Below the pieces are notes generated by a model. That model made no database searches and had not been told where the DNA came from. It saw only the letters and a list, made by a program, of their open reading frames with translations. This document shows positions 52,001 to 64,000 of a stretch of 64,000 nt of DNA, in pieces (positions within the stretch are counted from its first letter, which is position 1; the number at the start of each line of letters is the position of its first letter). The DNA is from Xiphias gladius. Taxonomy: Eukaryota; Chordata; Actinopteri; Istiophoriformes; Xiphiidae. A program made the translations under genes and the position numbers. The stretch is taken from contig NC_053417.1 of assembly GCF_016859285.1 (NCBI RefSeq), positions 16,417,706-16,481,705 on the forward strand, read 5' to 3'.

Positions 52001-53510
52001 AGATATGGTGTTACTAGGAGCATCGTAATTAGCAAAAAACATATTTAAATAATACAAAAGTGGTTGCAAATGAACATAATCTGCAAGAGTTACAGGAGGG
52101 TTTATTGAACGAATTTCTCTAACTCACTGCACCATCTATCTACAGCTGGGGTTTTCCAGCTGTGAGGCATGCCTCTTCGGGAGGGGGCGTTGAGGCAGGG
52201 TTGTGAAGCAAAGATACTCCCTGAGGTGAAAGGGACAGTTGCATAATTGTAGTTCCTCCTGCTGATTTTGGCCTGTTTATCAACACAGTCAGCAGTTGGA
52301 GCTGCAGCAGTGGCTGTGATGGACAGCTAGTGGAGGCAGTTCAGAGACTTCGAAACCCTTAGTGCCCAACTGCAACAATTTGCGTAAAATTCTTACTCTT
52401 TCTTGGAGAATAAATTCATAACTCAGTCTAATCTAAACATAAAGACATTATGTACATATTTTTAGATTCGTTCTGATGTACACCTTCCGATGACACCATT
52501 ATGCGCCGATATCCATTGCAAATAAATGTCCATAAATCGACTGACAAATCATAGAAAAAACATGCTCCAGAACTTGCCTGAAATTCAAGGGACACAGTGT
52601 AAGACTTTGAAATCCCTTGATCTATAGTATACTCACTAGCACACAGTTGTTCCACAGTTCTGACAGCCATCAACCCTCCAACCATTTTAGATACTCAGTT
52701 CTGTCTCCAGTTCCCTGTCACCTTCAGGTTGTGCCAAGTCTCAGCAGAATGGGACCATTGATTCTGTTTTGTGTTCAGCTGAGCAGACCAAATGGAACCT
52801 CATAGAGAAATTTAATAATGCTCTCCAACTAATGACCCCACATGACTGCATTAACCATGTCTGTGCATTGTTCGCTGTATAAAAACATTTTTTAAATTTA
52901 ATTTGACATTTTTTTTAATGTGACTCCTCTGGGTACCTTAGTGACTGGGCCGGGGCCCTAGCTGAAGAGGCCCCCCAAAATGTCTAGACAGAAATCACTG
53001 TGTTGTCTGGGTTTTCTTTGAGCTATGCATACAGTAAGAAAATAGATATTCTTTGTAGATGGAATAGTGATGATGGACATGAGCAGATTGGACAGAACCA
53101 CGACTCTCAGCACAGAATCCAATATCCTCATGATGTAAACACATTCAATTAATTTACTCAGAGAATGAATTAACTTTTGATCCTCCACATCGAGCCATTT
53201 CCCTGCAGTCAAACACAAATAGTTCAGCTGAGATGTTTTGTGAGATAATCAACAAATTTATGTATCAGTGAGTGAGTCAGCAGACCTGCACACCTAAAAT
53301 CCCCACCATTTTCTATGCAGCTGGACATGTGGAAGTGAGAGAGGGAGGAGGAGAGTTAGAAAGAGACTGGGTGAAGGAGCGAAGCGGGCGTTGATCCAAC
53401 TTATAACAGCAGACTGCAGGGGAGGAGCGTTATCCTGGATGACCTCTGCTGGTGCTGCAGCAGGTGATCACTCACTTACAAGCTACAACACACTCACACG
53501 CACATTCACA

Positions 53511-53808
<298 letters not shown>

Positions 53809-55866
53809 CTGTTACACAACTTGGCTGCTTTGGCTCTGTTACACCAATATTCTTAAATTCCTGAATGACAGCTCCACATGACATCAAGTGAGCACATGAA
53901 TATCCTTCTATTCTTAGATAACTGTGGCATGTAGGCATCATCAGAGCGGGCATTCTCCTCTATGAAAACTAGCCAAGGAACTTAATTGACATCATCAGCT
54001 TATTTTGACCCTTCATCCCTCTTTTTTCTTTATTTTCTCCCCTCACTCCTCTCTCTCCCTGCATGTGTCCCTCTGGGTTCCCCTCTATATTTAGAGGTTG
54101 ACCTTGGAAGATTTCTACCTGCCTGTTGAGAGTAACAACGCTGATGATGATGATCACTGCTTTCGTGATGAGATATGTCCTCACCTTCAGAGTAGAGTAC
54201 TCCGGTATTGATTCTGGATGTGGTTTCACCTTCTGTTGTTTTCTCAGCCTCAGAAAACAAGGAAAAATCAATGAACTAACTAATCTGGAGGCGTGGTTTA
54301 GCTAAGAGAGGAAACCTAGGATATTAGTGATATCTATACTGCATGAGTACGTATGCCTGGCTGAATATGTATGGTATATGGAGAGATCTCCTTCACAACG
54401 AGGCTTGGCCTGACTTAAATGTCCCCTGAATGTACAGAGACACAAAGGAAATCTCCCCAGATGTTTTCTTCTCACACTGCAGGCAACAGTTAAGTGCTGT
54501 CTGTCTGTTCACTTCAATCGAATCAACAGTTAATGTATACAACCACAGTCTGGCAGCCATAGGCTTCAGCTACCATTTTGTCTGTAGTGTTTGTATCTTA
54601 TGTGACAGCCACTTGTGGTAAAGCTGTGTCAGAGCCTGCGGAAATGGGGAGTACATGTCTCCAGAGCGATGATAGTGATGGGATCAGAGGGGGCAAGAAG
54701 GTAAAGAAAAGGGAGGGATTGGTTGAAATTATGTCAGGAAGAACAGAAATGTGTCACAGAGAAGAGGGAGAGTAGAAGGAGGGAGTGAGGAAAGTAACAT
54801 AGTCAGCAGGAAATGTAGTTAGAGGTGTGCAGAAAATGAAAATGAAGGGGAGTGATGGAACAATAGAGGTGGAGAGGGAAGCAGATAAAGGTCACAATGA
54901 CAGAGTGATGAGTCATCCAGTAGGGCACATTAGCATCTCTTTCTCTCTCTCTCTCTGTCTGTCTGTTTTACACTATCACTTTCTCTGCCATCTGTCTGTT
55001 TGTTTTGACAGCTAAACCTGAGATGACTGGCAGCAGATCACCCTTTCCAACAGCTAGAAAAAATCAAATGTGTCTAAACATCTGGGTCTGAATATGATAC
55101 AGATATTAATGTGAATGTGTGTTTGTGTGTGCCTGTGTGTGTTAGTGTGCATCTAAGAGTACGTATATGTTTGTGTCTGGGATAGGTTTTTTTTTGTGTG
55201 TTTTTGCATATACGGCATATGTCTGGATAAGGAGTTGTACTTTGTCTTCTGCACCTGTGGCTGGGAACTGGAACTGATCAGCCAATCAGCGCCAAGAAAT
55301 AATCCGATTTTTGTGGAAGCACTAGCAACAGCATCATCAGCCTTGGGAACCATCCTTCCCTGCACTGCCAATGATGTGACTCTGAAAATTCACATAATTG
55401 AAAATCACAAAGAAAAAGTGAGTCACATATCCTGTAGGTTGCAGGTGTGAATAATAGAAAAATGATCTTACTTTATGTCATCTTATGTATGTTGGGAAAA
55501 TTTGTAATCATTAGTTTGCTGAATTCAGGTCAATTCGAATGTTTATATCCAAAGATCAGAAAAAAATAATGCAATGCATAAATAATGCATGAACCATCAG
55601 TTGGCAATGTGAAATCAATGTGATAATGTGAAAGGGGTCGTTCGTGAAGAACCTACAGAGAATTATATAAACAATGAGTTTCAGCTCAAGACAGCTAAAG
55701 ACACAGATATTTCCCTCAGGAGTATGTAGAGACCAGAAGCAGAGCTAAGAGAGAATAAATATTGGGCTTACAATCTCCAGATGGCCAGAAAAGCAACTGC
55801 AACACAACAGAAACACAACTCCAAATTAATCATTATTTTTCTCCGTATGTTCAAAACTTATTTCTG

Positions 55867-55880
55867 CTGCCCCCAAGTGG
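55867..55880 (-). promoter_or_regulatory. possible CTCF core motif
   Basis: The minus strand reads CCACTTGGGGGCAG, one mismatch from CCASYAGRKGGCRS. Confidence 0.3.
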
Positions 55881-56337
55881 GGAAAAAAATCAGTTATTAT
55901 AGGTTTAGGCCATTACGTCTTCCTCGAGATGTTGGAATGTCCTCTAACCAGTAGCTGTTGTTGGCATTTAGCCCTATAATACTTGTGTGGTATTTTTTTG
56001 CGCATATAATCTAATGCTGGCTCATGATTGGGTAGTTTTGGCATTGTCTTAACTCCACTTAGACCTGCTGTCCAAATGGAGCGCCTGAGACCACATCTGC
56101 CTTCGAGGCAATATACTGATCCTCTGCCAGGGAGACACGGGCACCCATAAACACACAGGCACGCACAAAAAAATGACCCACTGCCAACACTGTCCTTCTC
56201 AGAAGCCATGTGCACATAAATGCTGCAGCAGTTGATAGTGATACAGAGCGCGAATGCGGGGATCTCTCCAATGCACCTGCAGGGAGCTGAATCTGTTGTA
56301 AGAAGCTATTCTCTGTATCTTACCAACAACCCCCTTT

Positions 56338-56351
56338 GTTGCCATGGAGAC
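56338..56351. promoter_or_regulatory. X-box (RFX-type) motif
   Basis: GTTGCCATGGAGAC fits the RFX X-box consensus GTNRCC(0-3N)RGYAAC with one deviation, in a locally GC-richer patch. The target gene is unknown. Confidence 0.45.
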
Positions 56352-59013
56352 TTCCCGCTGTAGCGCCATGGCTGGTTGTGAGCTTCGATGACATCACAGG
56401 CATTTTAGTGATCTCGAAGGCGGGACTACACCTTTCAATAACATCTTCAACAGTAAAGCCAAAGATAGAAAACGACAATGTCAGGCAAATAGGCAAAAAA
56501 AAAAAAAAAGGAAAGACTATAAGGGAGATTTACCTGTAATTGTGCTGTACTGGAAAAAATTGGTAGTATTTAGTCTAGAAGTACATCACCACATTTCCAA
56601 AATGCCATACAGAGAGGCGGTGTGACACTCACACGATAGCCAAGGTAGATAGTAGAGTTATAAGCAAGCTGGTGGTCTTACTGGAACAATAAAGCACACT
56701 TGCTCATACACAGCATGACAGTGTGATGGCTATAAACCTCTGTTAGAATGTTAATATTTACCTCCTCGGCCCAGAGATGATCTGAAGTTTTCCACTGGGC
56801 TCGTACACTGTTTAGTTCTCTTTAGGGCCCAGCCATGCACTTCAGGGAGCAGCCAAATGTGTGGCAACGTGTTATAATATTCTCATGGAATTAAAATTGG
56901 GAGTTACCATGCCAAATATAAATCCAGGGTGCATCTGATGTTAAATCACACAGAATAGTGTCTTTCTCTTTTATTATTTTCCTTCTATTTCACTGATGTT
57001 TGCAAATAGATGCAGTATTTTCTCATAAAGGACTGGCCCGATCACCCTGTTACAGAGAGGTTGCCTTGTTCTGTCTGTTCAGCACAACTATGTTAGAGAC
57101 TTCTGTTGTATGAGTGTGTTTTTCTGTAACTAGCCATCTAAAGGGCTGCGAGCCAAACACAGCTGCTCACTACTAAAAGACTGGCACTGTGTAAGGCCCT
57201 GCATGGGAAACACTTGTTAAACAGTTACATTTCCTGTGTGTCAACAGCATTTTTATGGATACTAATTCTCTGATTCACAGGAAATTAGAGCAAAATTGAA
57301 TGATTAAACCATTAAAAATATGCCCCTATTTTTGTTATGCGTACAGTCGGAGTACTGTAATCACTTGATCTTGTTGCCTTCTTTAAACTATTTTATGTTT
57401 TTGCTCTGCCATTATTTCACTTTTATCCTGTTAAACAATAAAATACAAATTGATAAAATTGATAACAGATCACAGATCATATTTGCCAAAATTTAAATAT
57501 AGTGTATGTACATAGTTTAGGTAATAAGGTCTGCAACTGGACCTAGATATTTTCCCAGACATAAATGAGTACCATTCTCTCAGTAATTGAGTGAAAGCAG
57601 GCTGCAGTTCTTCTTAAATAAAGACAGTACAACTCATAATCTCTTTATATGGGTCATGTTTAAGACAGCAAAGAATAACACAGAACAAATACTGTCATAC
57701 ACAGCCTTCCCCTGACAACATTCTGCCCCATCCCAAAAAACACCAGTGCACTCTGGGATAAAAGAGAGCCATCCACAGGCATGTGCTTATGTGTTTGCGT
57801 GTCTGTGTTGGTGTGAACGTGCATGCCTTTGTTTTGTTCTCCATGTGTAGGTCAGGGGAATAGCAGCAACCAGCACACGTACTCTAAGTATGTGTGTGTT
57901 TCGCATATTAGCAATTAAGAGCACACAGAGCTAATGAAGGCATATGGCTAACAGTCTTTAACTTGTATCACAGTTTCATATCAGCAAATCGCGGTGGGCC
58001 TCAGTTTTTTGCCACTTTTGACTTGAAGCAAAAGCTGTTTGTCAGTTATTGTCGGGTATGAATACCAGTTCCCAGAAACATGAATACAGAATGTAGAAAT
58101 CCTTGTGAAGTCCAGGAGTGAAATGTGCTTTGCAAAATTGCTGGCTGTTTCCTGAAGCTGTCCTTTTGAATTTTATATAGAAAGCAGTATGAAGGAATGT
58201 CAGAGTCCATAACACACAGTTCCAGTTGAACTCTGTCGCGGTCTGAATCACTTTTGATCTTGTGATGGTTACACTCACAGTGTCTTAACTCAAGAACAGA
58301 AGCAGTCATAAAACTGCAGCTACAAAACTGTATGTGGAATATGTTATATGTCTGTTTTTTTCATTCTTGCGATTGCATTTTGTTGCATTTGGGATAGAAT
58401 GGTGGTCCACTGGAGGAGAGGAACTGCTAGGCACCGCTTGTTAGAAGTCCAGGTTTGAGGACAACAGTCAGGAGGAGGAGGGCTGGGGAAGAAAAAATTG
58501 ATCCAGGGGGAGCTCTGTCTCAACTCTCAACTGTGGCCCATCTGAACCAACAGGAAAACCAGAGTCACTGGGCCCCTACAGGGAAAAAGGGCAACTGCAG
58601 GTTAATGGATAATCTATACAGCTTTAAAATGTGAAAACCTTTCTCAGTAATTATCAGTCAACATTAGTTGAAGTTCACCCGCGTCAGATTTACACTCCTT
58701 ATCAAATATTGTCTATTTACCTAAATGGGAGGCAGTCTAATTGGGGTCGGGAGTCGGGGTTCCAGGAGGTCTGAGCAGAAAAATGGAACAACTTTTACCT
58801 GAGAGAAGGACAGAGGGGGAGGAGAAGGAAAAAGGAGAAGGAAAAGAAAAAGCAAAATTATTAGAGCCACACAGTGTACACATACCCATCACACAGCTTG
58901 GTGGTCTTATTAACAATGCAAGGCTGCTTCTGTTCTCCCTGCTGTCTCATTACCACTCATGCAAAAATCAAACTTTAAACACTGTCAGTTCAGATGTAGC
59001 TGCTGTTATCCAT

Positions 59014-59040
59014 CTTGTTGCAGGACTGTCCTGCAACAAG
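59014..59040. repeat. perfect palindrome, 13-bp arms
   Basis: CTTGTTGCAGGAC, one T, then its exact reverse complement GTCCTGCAACAAG. No homologous family recognised. Confidence 0.95.
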
Positions 59041-60237
59041 GTCAAAATTTCCCTGGAACTGACAGCCACCTGTCCACTTCAACTGTCTTTTAGTGAAGTA
59101 GATGTACATTATAACAGCTCACTAACTGCAAGTTACCCTGTACACGAGCATCAGCTAAATGCCTACGGTGTGGCAAACTTAAACAGAGAGGAGTCGGGGT
59201 AAGGAGAAGTAATTAGAGTCTGACAGAAGCAAATGTAAAACTCAAGTGAACTGTGGGGTTTCACATTAGCAAAGGTAGACAGAACAAGAACAGAAAAGAT
59301 GAGTGTGCATGGTCCTGTATTATGTTGTTGATTTTGTCTCTAACAATCCATCCTGCCGGTGCCAATGAGAGTAGCTCCCAGACTGACCAATCTTAGTAGA
59401 AGATAAACGAGTAGCTCCCCTCTCCTCCATAATATATCTTGCTTACTGATCAATAGACCTGTGTTTCTCCGCACTGCAGCTTTTATGTGACCTGAGAAAT
59501 GAGCAGGCCATTTAACTGATGAGTAATATGGAGATTTCACTGAAAAATTATGAGGTCAAGGTCAGGGGTCAAAATGGAAAGGAATAATCAATGAAGAAGT
59601 CGTTCTGCGGGACCTCTCACTTTGCCTTTAGGGTGCAATGGCTAGTGAGTCTGCCCTAATTCTTACTCAACCATGACTGGAGAGGTATACATATTATTAG
59701 ACTACTAATACGCGTGTGCTCAAAAGGATAAATGCAAGTGGACACACAGCCACACTTAATAGATTCAGAGCTCGACTGTTTGATAGATTCCCCGTCCTGC
59801 CTTTTTAAAATGTTGTTTTATTTCCTTCTCACCCTTGTCTCTGCTTCAGTTAGAGTAATCACAGTCAGGGGGGACACAAAATATAAATCTAGACATAAAT
59901 CGGCAGGAATTGCAGTGTAGCATTTTCAAAGACAGGAATCCAGAACAGGAAAAAAATCAAGGTAGAGGCTTACATTGTGGCCAAGACCATTTTCATCCCC
60001 CAACAATTATAAAAGAATATAGGCGTACAATAATAATTTACTGTTTTTAGCAAATAAGATACAGATAAACCCCGTGTATAAGAAAACAGAAAGTATGCAA
60101 CAATACCAGTGTAAAACCAGCAACTCTATTTTTATTCTTTTTTTGTTTCATTGTTATTTGGCCTCCGTGCTCGTGTGATGTCAATGGCAAAAGAAGACAG
60201 AGGGCACAAAGCGGATGTCAGCCACATGTTCTGGTGG

Positions 60238-60251
60238 CCACGAGGGGGCGG
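60238..60251 (+). promoter_or_regulatory. possible CTCF core motif
   Basis: CCACGAGGGGGCGG, one mismatch from CCASYAGRKGGCRS. Confidence 0.35.
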
Positions 60252-60737
60252 CACTGAGACAAACTGGGTGGGCACGCTGCTGGTGCCCTTATTCATTTCA
60301 TAGACAAGGTCAGCTGAAGGTAAAAGACAACCTGGGCACACAGCAGGAGCATCACGCTCGTTAAGAAAGTAGGAAAGCCTAGATACAAACACGGGCTGAT
60401 TGAGCTCTACACATGTCTACTATACATCTGCAACTCGTGACACATTACTACATTTTCAAACAAACAAACAAAAAAGATCTCTTACTTCCGTAAGGTTTTG
60501 ATATTAACTATAAAACGAATGTCATCATTGTAAGGAACTAATCTGATTTGCACATCGTTATGGAGATCAAGTCATTTCCATAAAGGGGTTAGAGTCGTTC
60601 TCTCGAGGGTCATTCTGAATTGCCCGAATTGGCAGGTCTGTAAAACCCTTGCGCAAATCCACAAACAGTACAAACACGGGTTTCGTGGCTAGAAGGCAAA
60701 TAGATCATTGACAAAGAGACAGGGGCATGACAGTGCC

Positions 60738-61010
60738 CAGAACTTACCGATTTTACTTGTGGGAGAACAGCAGCCTCTGCCGAGCGCCCGCAGTAGCGCA
60801 CTCAGGACAGCGAGACACGATGTGCTCCCAGTCCATTCATAATTCCTCACGCGCTGTCTCTCCTTTCCCTTCCCCGGCCTCAGTCGCCTCTCTGGGTTGT
60901 GCCTTTTTTGGTTCTTGCAGGGCAGTTCACGGCGGAAGTTCGGTGGAAACAGACCTCCTTTCTCAAATTTGTTTTTGTGCGAATGTTAGGGTCACTAAGT
61001 GAGCTCGCCG
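60738..61010 (-). promoter_or_regulatory. CpG-enriched block with strong minus-strand donor
   Basis: About 16 CpGs in roughly 240 bp (60770-61010). On the minus strand the block ends in AAAATCG/GTAAGTTC (revealed as ACTTACCGA at 60742-60750), a near-consensus splice donor. Together with X-boxes immediately upstream (61149-61221) this resembles a promoter plus first exon transcribed toward kcna2. It could alternatively belong to a separate non-coding transcript. It lies about 13 kb upstream of kcna2 and about 1.1 kb downstream of the kcna3 stop. Confidence 0.45.
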
Positions 61011-61148
61011 ATTAGTGACAGTGGCACTGGGCATGTGTGGGCTTGTATTTTACGCACTCAAAGCGTGACGACAAAACAGTCTTATTGGAGACTGGAGACA
61101 AGCTATTTAGATGAGAATCTCCAATATAGCTTCCAAGCCATCTGGGAG

Positions 61149-61221
61149 GTTACTGTGGAAACAAGGGTGCCATGGCAACGGTGACTGGGGTTACCGAGGA
61201 AACGACCGTCGCCATGGAGAC
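61149..61221. promoter_or_regulatory. array of four X-box (RFX-type) motifs
   Basis: Four 14-mers in 73 bp: GTTACTGTGGAAAC (61149-61162), GGTGCCATGGCAAC (61166-61179), GTTACCGAGGAAAC (61190-61203) and GTCGCCATGGAGAC (61208-61221). Each keeps the CC...GG core with flanking GT/AC of imperfect-palindrome RFX sites. Start-to-start spacings are 17, 24 and 18 bp. Confidence 0.6.
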
Positions 61222-61280
61222 TGCATCACAGCGGGCTATATTTGAGGCATCCAAAGAGAAGCACGCTCCATCTTTGATCG

Positions 61281-61281
<1 letters not shown>

Positions 61282-61343
<62 letters not shown>

Positions 61344-61350
61344 TGTGTAT
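61282..61350. repeat. (GT)n microsatellite
   Basis: About 60 bp pure GT array followed by GAGTGTGTA, 60 bp to the right of the X-box array. Confidence 0.97.
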
Positions 61351-61985
61351 GAAAGAGCTCTGTGTTTCTCCTCTTTCACGTGTGTCTTTCACCGATAATG
61401 AGACACTGACAGTCGGCTGGCCCCTGTGTTTACATGGTGCCATTTATGCATTAAATAGCCTATCAGGATCAGTTCATCCTAAGGAATTATAGGGGTTTTA
61501 TTTTTAAAGACAGCAGCAATTGGACTAGACTTTAACGCACATTAAAGGCATAGCACAGAACGGTCTAATCGAGATAATATATTCTGAATTGTGTTTTCAG
61601 ACATTACATGTGTTTAAACGCACACGCATATTTAAATGATTCTGAATATTATACATAGGCTATGATTGAGGAATCACGAGTCATAACGCATGTTAATACA
61701 ATGTGAGTGTCCTTCGAGTAGCATACATCTTTCACAGTTACAAAGCTTCTATTTCTACCTGTTGTGATAATATATTGGCAACTGCACAACGCACAACAGG
61801 TCAATTCACTCCCTCAGTGAAGAATAGTACGCCTAATACTGAAAGGAGCTGTTTCTCTCCAAGTGCGAATGGAACCATACAGAGTCATGAATTAAGATCA
61901 CTGAAATGAAAAATCCTGATTCTTTGAATGGAGCACAAAGTAGCGTCTCTGAACAGGCAGGGTTGGCTCTTGCTTTTGCTCTCTC

Positions 61986-61991
61986 TTTATT
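61986..61991 (-). other. candidate kcna3 polyadenylation signal
   Basis: AATAAA on the minus strand (TTTATT on plus), about 115 nt past the kcna3 stop. A second lies at 61497-61502. Position is the only evidence. Confidence 0.35.
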
Positions 61992-62104
61992 ACTTTCTTC
62001 ATCTGATCTACCGGGGCTTCCACACGCTGGTGCGCAACTACAGAACCAGCTGTGTGTTGACACATCACCCCTTCCCGTGTCCAGGGCAATGACTCTAAAA
62101 TCGG

Positions 62105-63682
62105 CTACACGTCGGTGAAAATCTTTTTGTTTATGTTCACACAATTCTGCGAGTTGTTTTGCGTGGTGGTGGGGAAGTTGGGCTGTTGTTTGAACGCGCT
62201 GTTGAGCCCGTGCTCCTCTATCACCATATACTCGCTCTTGCTGAGTGAGGAAGAGGAGCGGGTCTTCCTCAGATCCTCTGTGTCCGCCAGAGGTTGACAG
62301 CTGCCCACGTGCAGGTACTGTGCCTGCTCCTCGCCCTCCGTCTCTCTGTGGTAGAAGTAGTTGAAATTGGAGACGATGACGGGTACAGGCAGGGCAATGG
62401 TCAGCACGCCAGCGATTGCGCACAAGGACCCCACAATCTTTCCTCCGATTGTCACGGGGTGCATGTCCCCGTAGCCCACGGTGGTCATGGTGACAACAGC
62501 CCACCAGAACGCGTCCGGGATGCTGTTGAAACCCGAATCTGGGTCGTCCGCCTCTGCAAAATAAACCGCACTGGAGAAGAGGATGACGCCAATGAACAAG
62601 AAGAAGATTAGTAGGCCCAGTTCACGCATACTGGCCTTTAGAGTCTGTCCTAAAATCTGAAGCCCCTTGGAGTGACGCGAGAGTTTGAAGATACGAAACA
62701 CCCGAACGAGCCTAATCACGCGCAGAATCGCTAATGACATGGCCTGCTGTCCGTTCCCTTGCCTCTCTGCCAGCTCTGTGCCCAGGGTGATGAAATAGGG
62801 AATGATGGCCACGATGTCTATGATATTCATAATGTTTTTGGAGAACGTGGCTTTACTCGGGCATGCAAAGAAGCGCACCAGCAGCTCGAAGGAGAACCAG
62901 ATGATGCACAACGTCTCCACAACAAAGAACGGGTCTGAGAAGGGGCTGATGAGATAGGGGAGTGTGCCGTTCATCACAGGTGCAATGGGGATCGGATCCG
63001 TGTTCTCGTCCCTGAACTCCGGCAATGTCTCTAAGCAGAAGATGACGATGGAGATGAGAATGACCAGGACAGACACTATCGCTATTCCCCGGGCGGGACC
63101 CGAGCTCTCCGGATATTCAAAAAGCAGCCACACCTGTCTTTGAAATTCATTCTCTGGCAACGGCCGCTCCTCCTCCTTTATGAAGCCCTCATCCTCCCTG
63201 AACTTCTCCATAGCCTCCTCACCCAGCTCATAGAAGCGGATCTCCTCAGAGAAAATGTCAATGGGCACATTAACGGGTCTTCTGATGCGCCCACCTGACT
63301 GATAGTAGTACAGAATGGCATCAAAGCTGGGTCGGTTCCGATCGAAGAAGTACTCATTCCTGAGGGGATCGAAGTACCTCATCCTCTTCTTGGGGTCCCC
63401 CAGCAGCGTCTCTGGAAACTGGGAGAGAGTCTTGAGCTGCGTCTCGAAGCGTAACCCTGAGATGTTGATGACCACCCTCTCGCAACATTCGTGATCCGGT
63501 TCATATCGGTCCAGAGAGTGGTGGCCCGGGAGAGCCGCCGACTCTTCTAGCATGTTGTCACACGCCACGACCGTCATCACGTCGGTCTCTGTCTCCGTGT
63601 ATCCGTGGTTCACCAGGTTGTCGCTTCGGGTTTTGGTTGCGCTCGGCGGGGGTGATTGCAGGAGGCTGAGGTGGTCGTCCAT
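62105..63682 (-). CDS. kcna3: kcna3, Kv1.3 voltage-gated potassium channel
   Basis: Pore-forming subunit of a plasma-membrane delayed-rectifier K+ channel, known in mammals from T cells and neurons. Intronless, 525 residues from the chosen ATG. That start (63682) gives [15 protein letters not shown], which aligns with the MDERLSLLRSPPPPSA start I recall for full-length human KCNA3; other in-frame ATGs are at 63700 (six codons earlier) and 63577 (MTVVACD, the short-form start). T1 domain about 69-165, S1 about 198-219, N-glycosylation site N238 in the S1-S2 loop, S2 about 252-272, S4 [17 protein letters not shown] (from about 320), filter TVGYGD (401-406) followed by M-H-P: the pore-mouth His408 is the Kv1.3 signature governing C-type inactivation and blocker sensitivity. 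Tail ends KKIFTDV, a PDZ ligand. It is the 5'-most of the three same-strand paralogs and visibly more GC-rich than kcna10. Confidence 0.96.
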   Translation of the reverse strand: MDDHLSLLQSPPPSATKTRSDNLVNHGYTETETDVMTVVACDNMLEESAALPGHHSLDRYEPDHECCERVVINISGLRFETQLKTLSQFPETLLGDPKKRMRYFDPLRNEYFFDRNRPSFDAILYYYQSGGRIRRPVNVPIDIFSEEIRFYELGEEAMEKFREDEGFIKEEERPLPENEFQRQVWLLFEYPESSGPARGIAIVSVLVILISIVIFCLETLPEFRDENTDPIPIAPVMNGTLPYLISPFSDPFFVVETLCIIWFSFELLVRFFACPSKATFSKNIMNIIDIVAIIPYFITLGTELAERQGNGQQAMSLAILRVIRLVRVFRIFKLSRHSKGLQILGQTLKASMRELGLLIFFLFIGVILFSSAVYFAEADDPDSGFNSIPDAFWWAVVTMTTVGYGDMHPVTIGGKIVGSLCAIAGVLTIALPVPVIVSNFNYFYHRETEGEEQAQYLHVGSCQPLADTEDLRKTRSSSSLSKSEYMVIEEHGLNSAFKQQPNFPTTTQNNSQNCVNINKKIFTDV

Positions 63683-64000
63683 GCGCGGCTGAAGACGCAT
63701 ACAGGGGCGGCCGCCTCGCCCCCTCCGCGAACCCCGGTCAACCACAGCCGCCGCCACAGCCTCGTCTCCTCCACCGTCTCTCTCACTCTCTTCCCGCTCT
63801 TCACTTTCACTCCCCCGCCCACGGGGAGAGATCTAGGTTTATAAACAGGCCTTCCACCCGCCCACGGAGCACTAGAGCCGGGTAGCCTACCTTTCACTGT
63901 CTTCCGCCAATCGCAGGACGCACCGACATACACAAGAAGCAACAGACTGGTGTCATTCAACACCATCTTTGGGGCGTGTCCGCCTCCCTCTGCCCCCCCT
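63683..64000 (-). promoter_or_regulatory. kcna3 promoter-proximal region / 5' UTR
   Basis: GC- and CpG-rich sequence upstream of the kcna3 ATG. It contains a TATA-like palindrome GTTTATAAAC (63837-63846) about 155 bp before the start codon, and an inverted CCAAT box (CCAAT on plus at 63907-63911) about 65 bp further upstream. The spacing fits a core promoter with initiation near 63805-63815, but this is inference. Confidence 0.4.

Noticed and set aside
58741-59202. 153-codon open frame on the plus strand.
   Set aside because: Begins with a purine-rich, Glu/Lys run, has no recognisable domain and includes a palindrome; no splice or promoter support.
61833-62504. 223-codon minus-strand frame overlapping kcna3.
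   Set aside because: It is an alternate frame inside the conserved kcna3 C-terminal coding region.
63683-63757. Further N-terminal extension of kcna3 starting MAAAVVDRG.
   Set aside because: The codon at 63757-63755 is GTG, not ATG; the first true in-frame ATG is at 63700, and homology supports 63682.

Overview
The window looks like a teleost fish chromosome segment. It has vertebrate-type split genes with short GT-AG introns, many long CA/GT microsatellites, a decayed Tc1/mariner copy, a decayed BED-finger hAT copy, and three intact, intronless Shaker-type (Kv1) potassium-channel genes whose proteins closely match vertebrate KCNA10, KCNA2 and KCNA3. The species cannot be told from the sequence alone.

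Layout. (1) 1-3.8 kb, plus strand: the 3' part of an ETS transcription factor, etv7, with the Pointed domain, a linker and a complete ETS domain; its first exon(s) lie left of the window. (2) 5.9-8.8 kb, plus strand: a complete nine-exon patatin-like phospholipase, best matched to pnpla1. (3) 9-22.9 kb: no convincing gene, but a dead hAT transposon (12.3-13.8 kb), other old repeats and long alternating purine-pyrimidine tracts. (4) 22.9-24.7 kb, minus: kcna10. (5) 24.9-46.4 kb: intergenic, with an isolated CpG island at 34.2-34.5 kb, a candidate TTAA-flanked non-autonomous transposon and a Tc1 fragment. (6) 46.4-47.9 kb, minus: kcna2. (7) 48-62.1 kb: intergenic, with a promoter-like block at 60.7-61.2 kb carrying four tandem X-box (RFX-type) motifs. 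(8) 62.1-63.7 kb, minus: kcna3, with its promoter-proximal sequence running to the window end.

How the genes relate. kcna10-kcna2-kcna3 lie in one orientation, the same order as I recall for the human 1p13 cluster; all three encode pore-forming voltage-gated K+ channel subunits that can in principle co-assemble. etv7 and pnpla1 are neighbours in human 6p21, so this fish segment joins two blocks that are separate in human. kcna10 and kcna2 each have a strong splice acceptor 100-200 nt before the ATG and a CpG-rich block with a minus-strand donor about 10-13 kb upstream, which suggests spliced 5' leaders with distant promoters. I found no bacterial-type, CRISPR or otherwise clearly undescribed system. 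The most unusual non-coding signals are the near-perfect 39-40 bp hairpin at 5.55-5.65 kb, the 86-bp unbroken alternating purine-pyrimidine tract at 18.2 kb and the X-box array at 61.15-61.22 kb.
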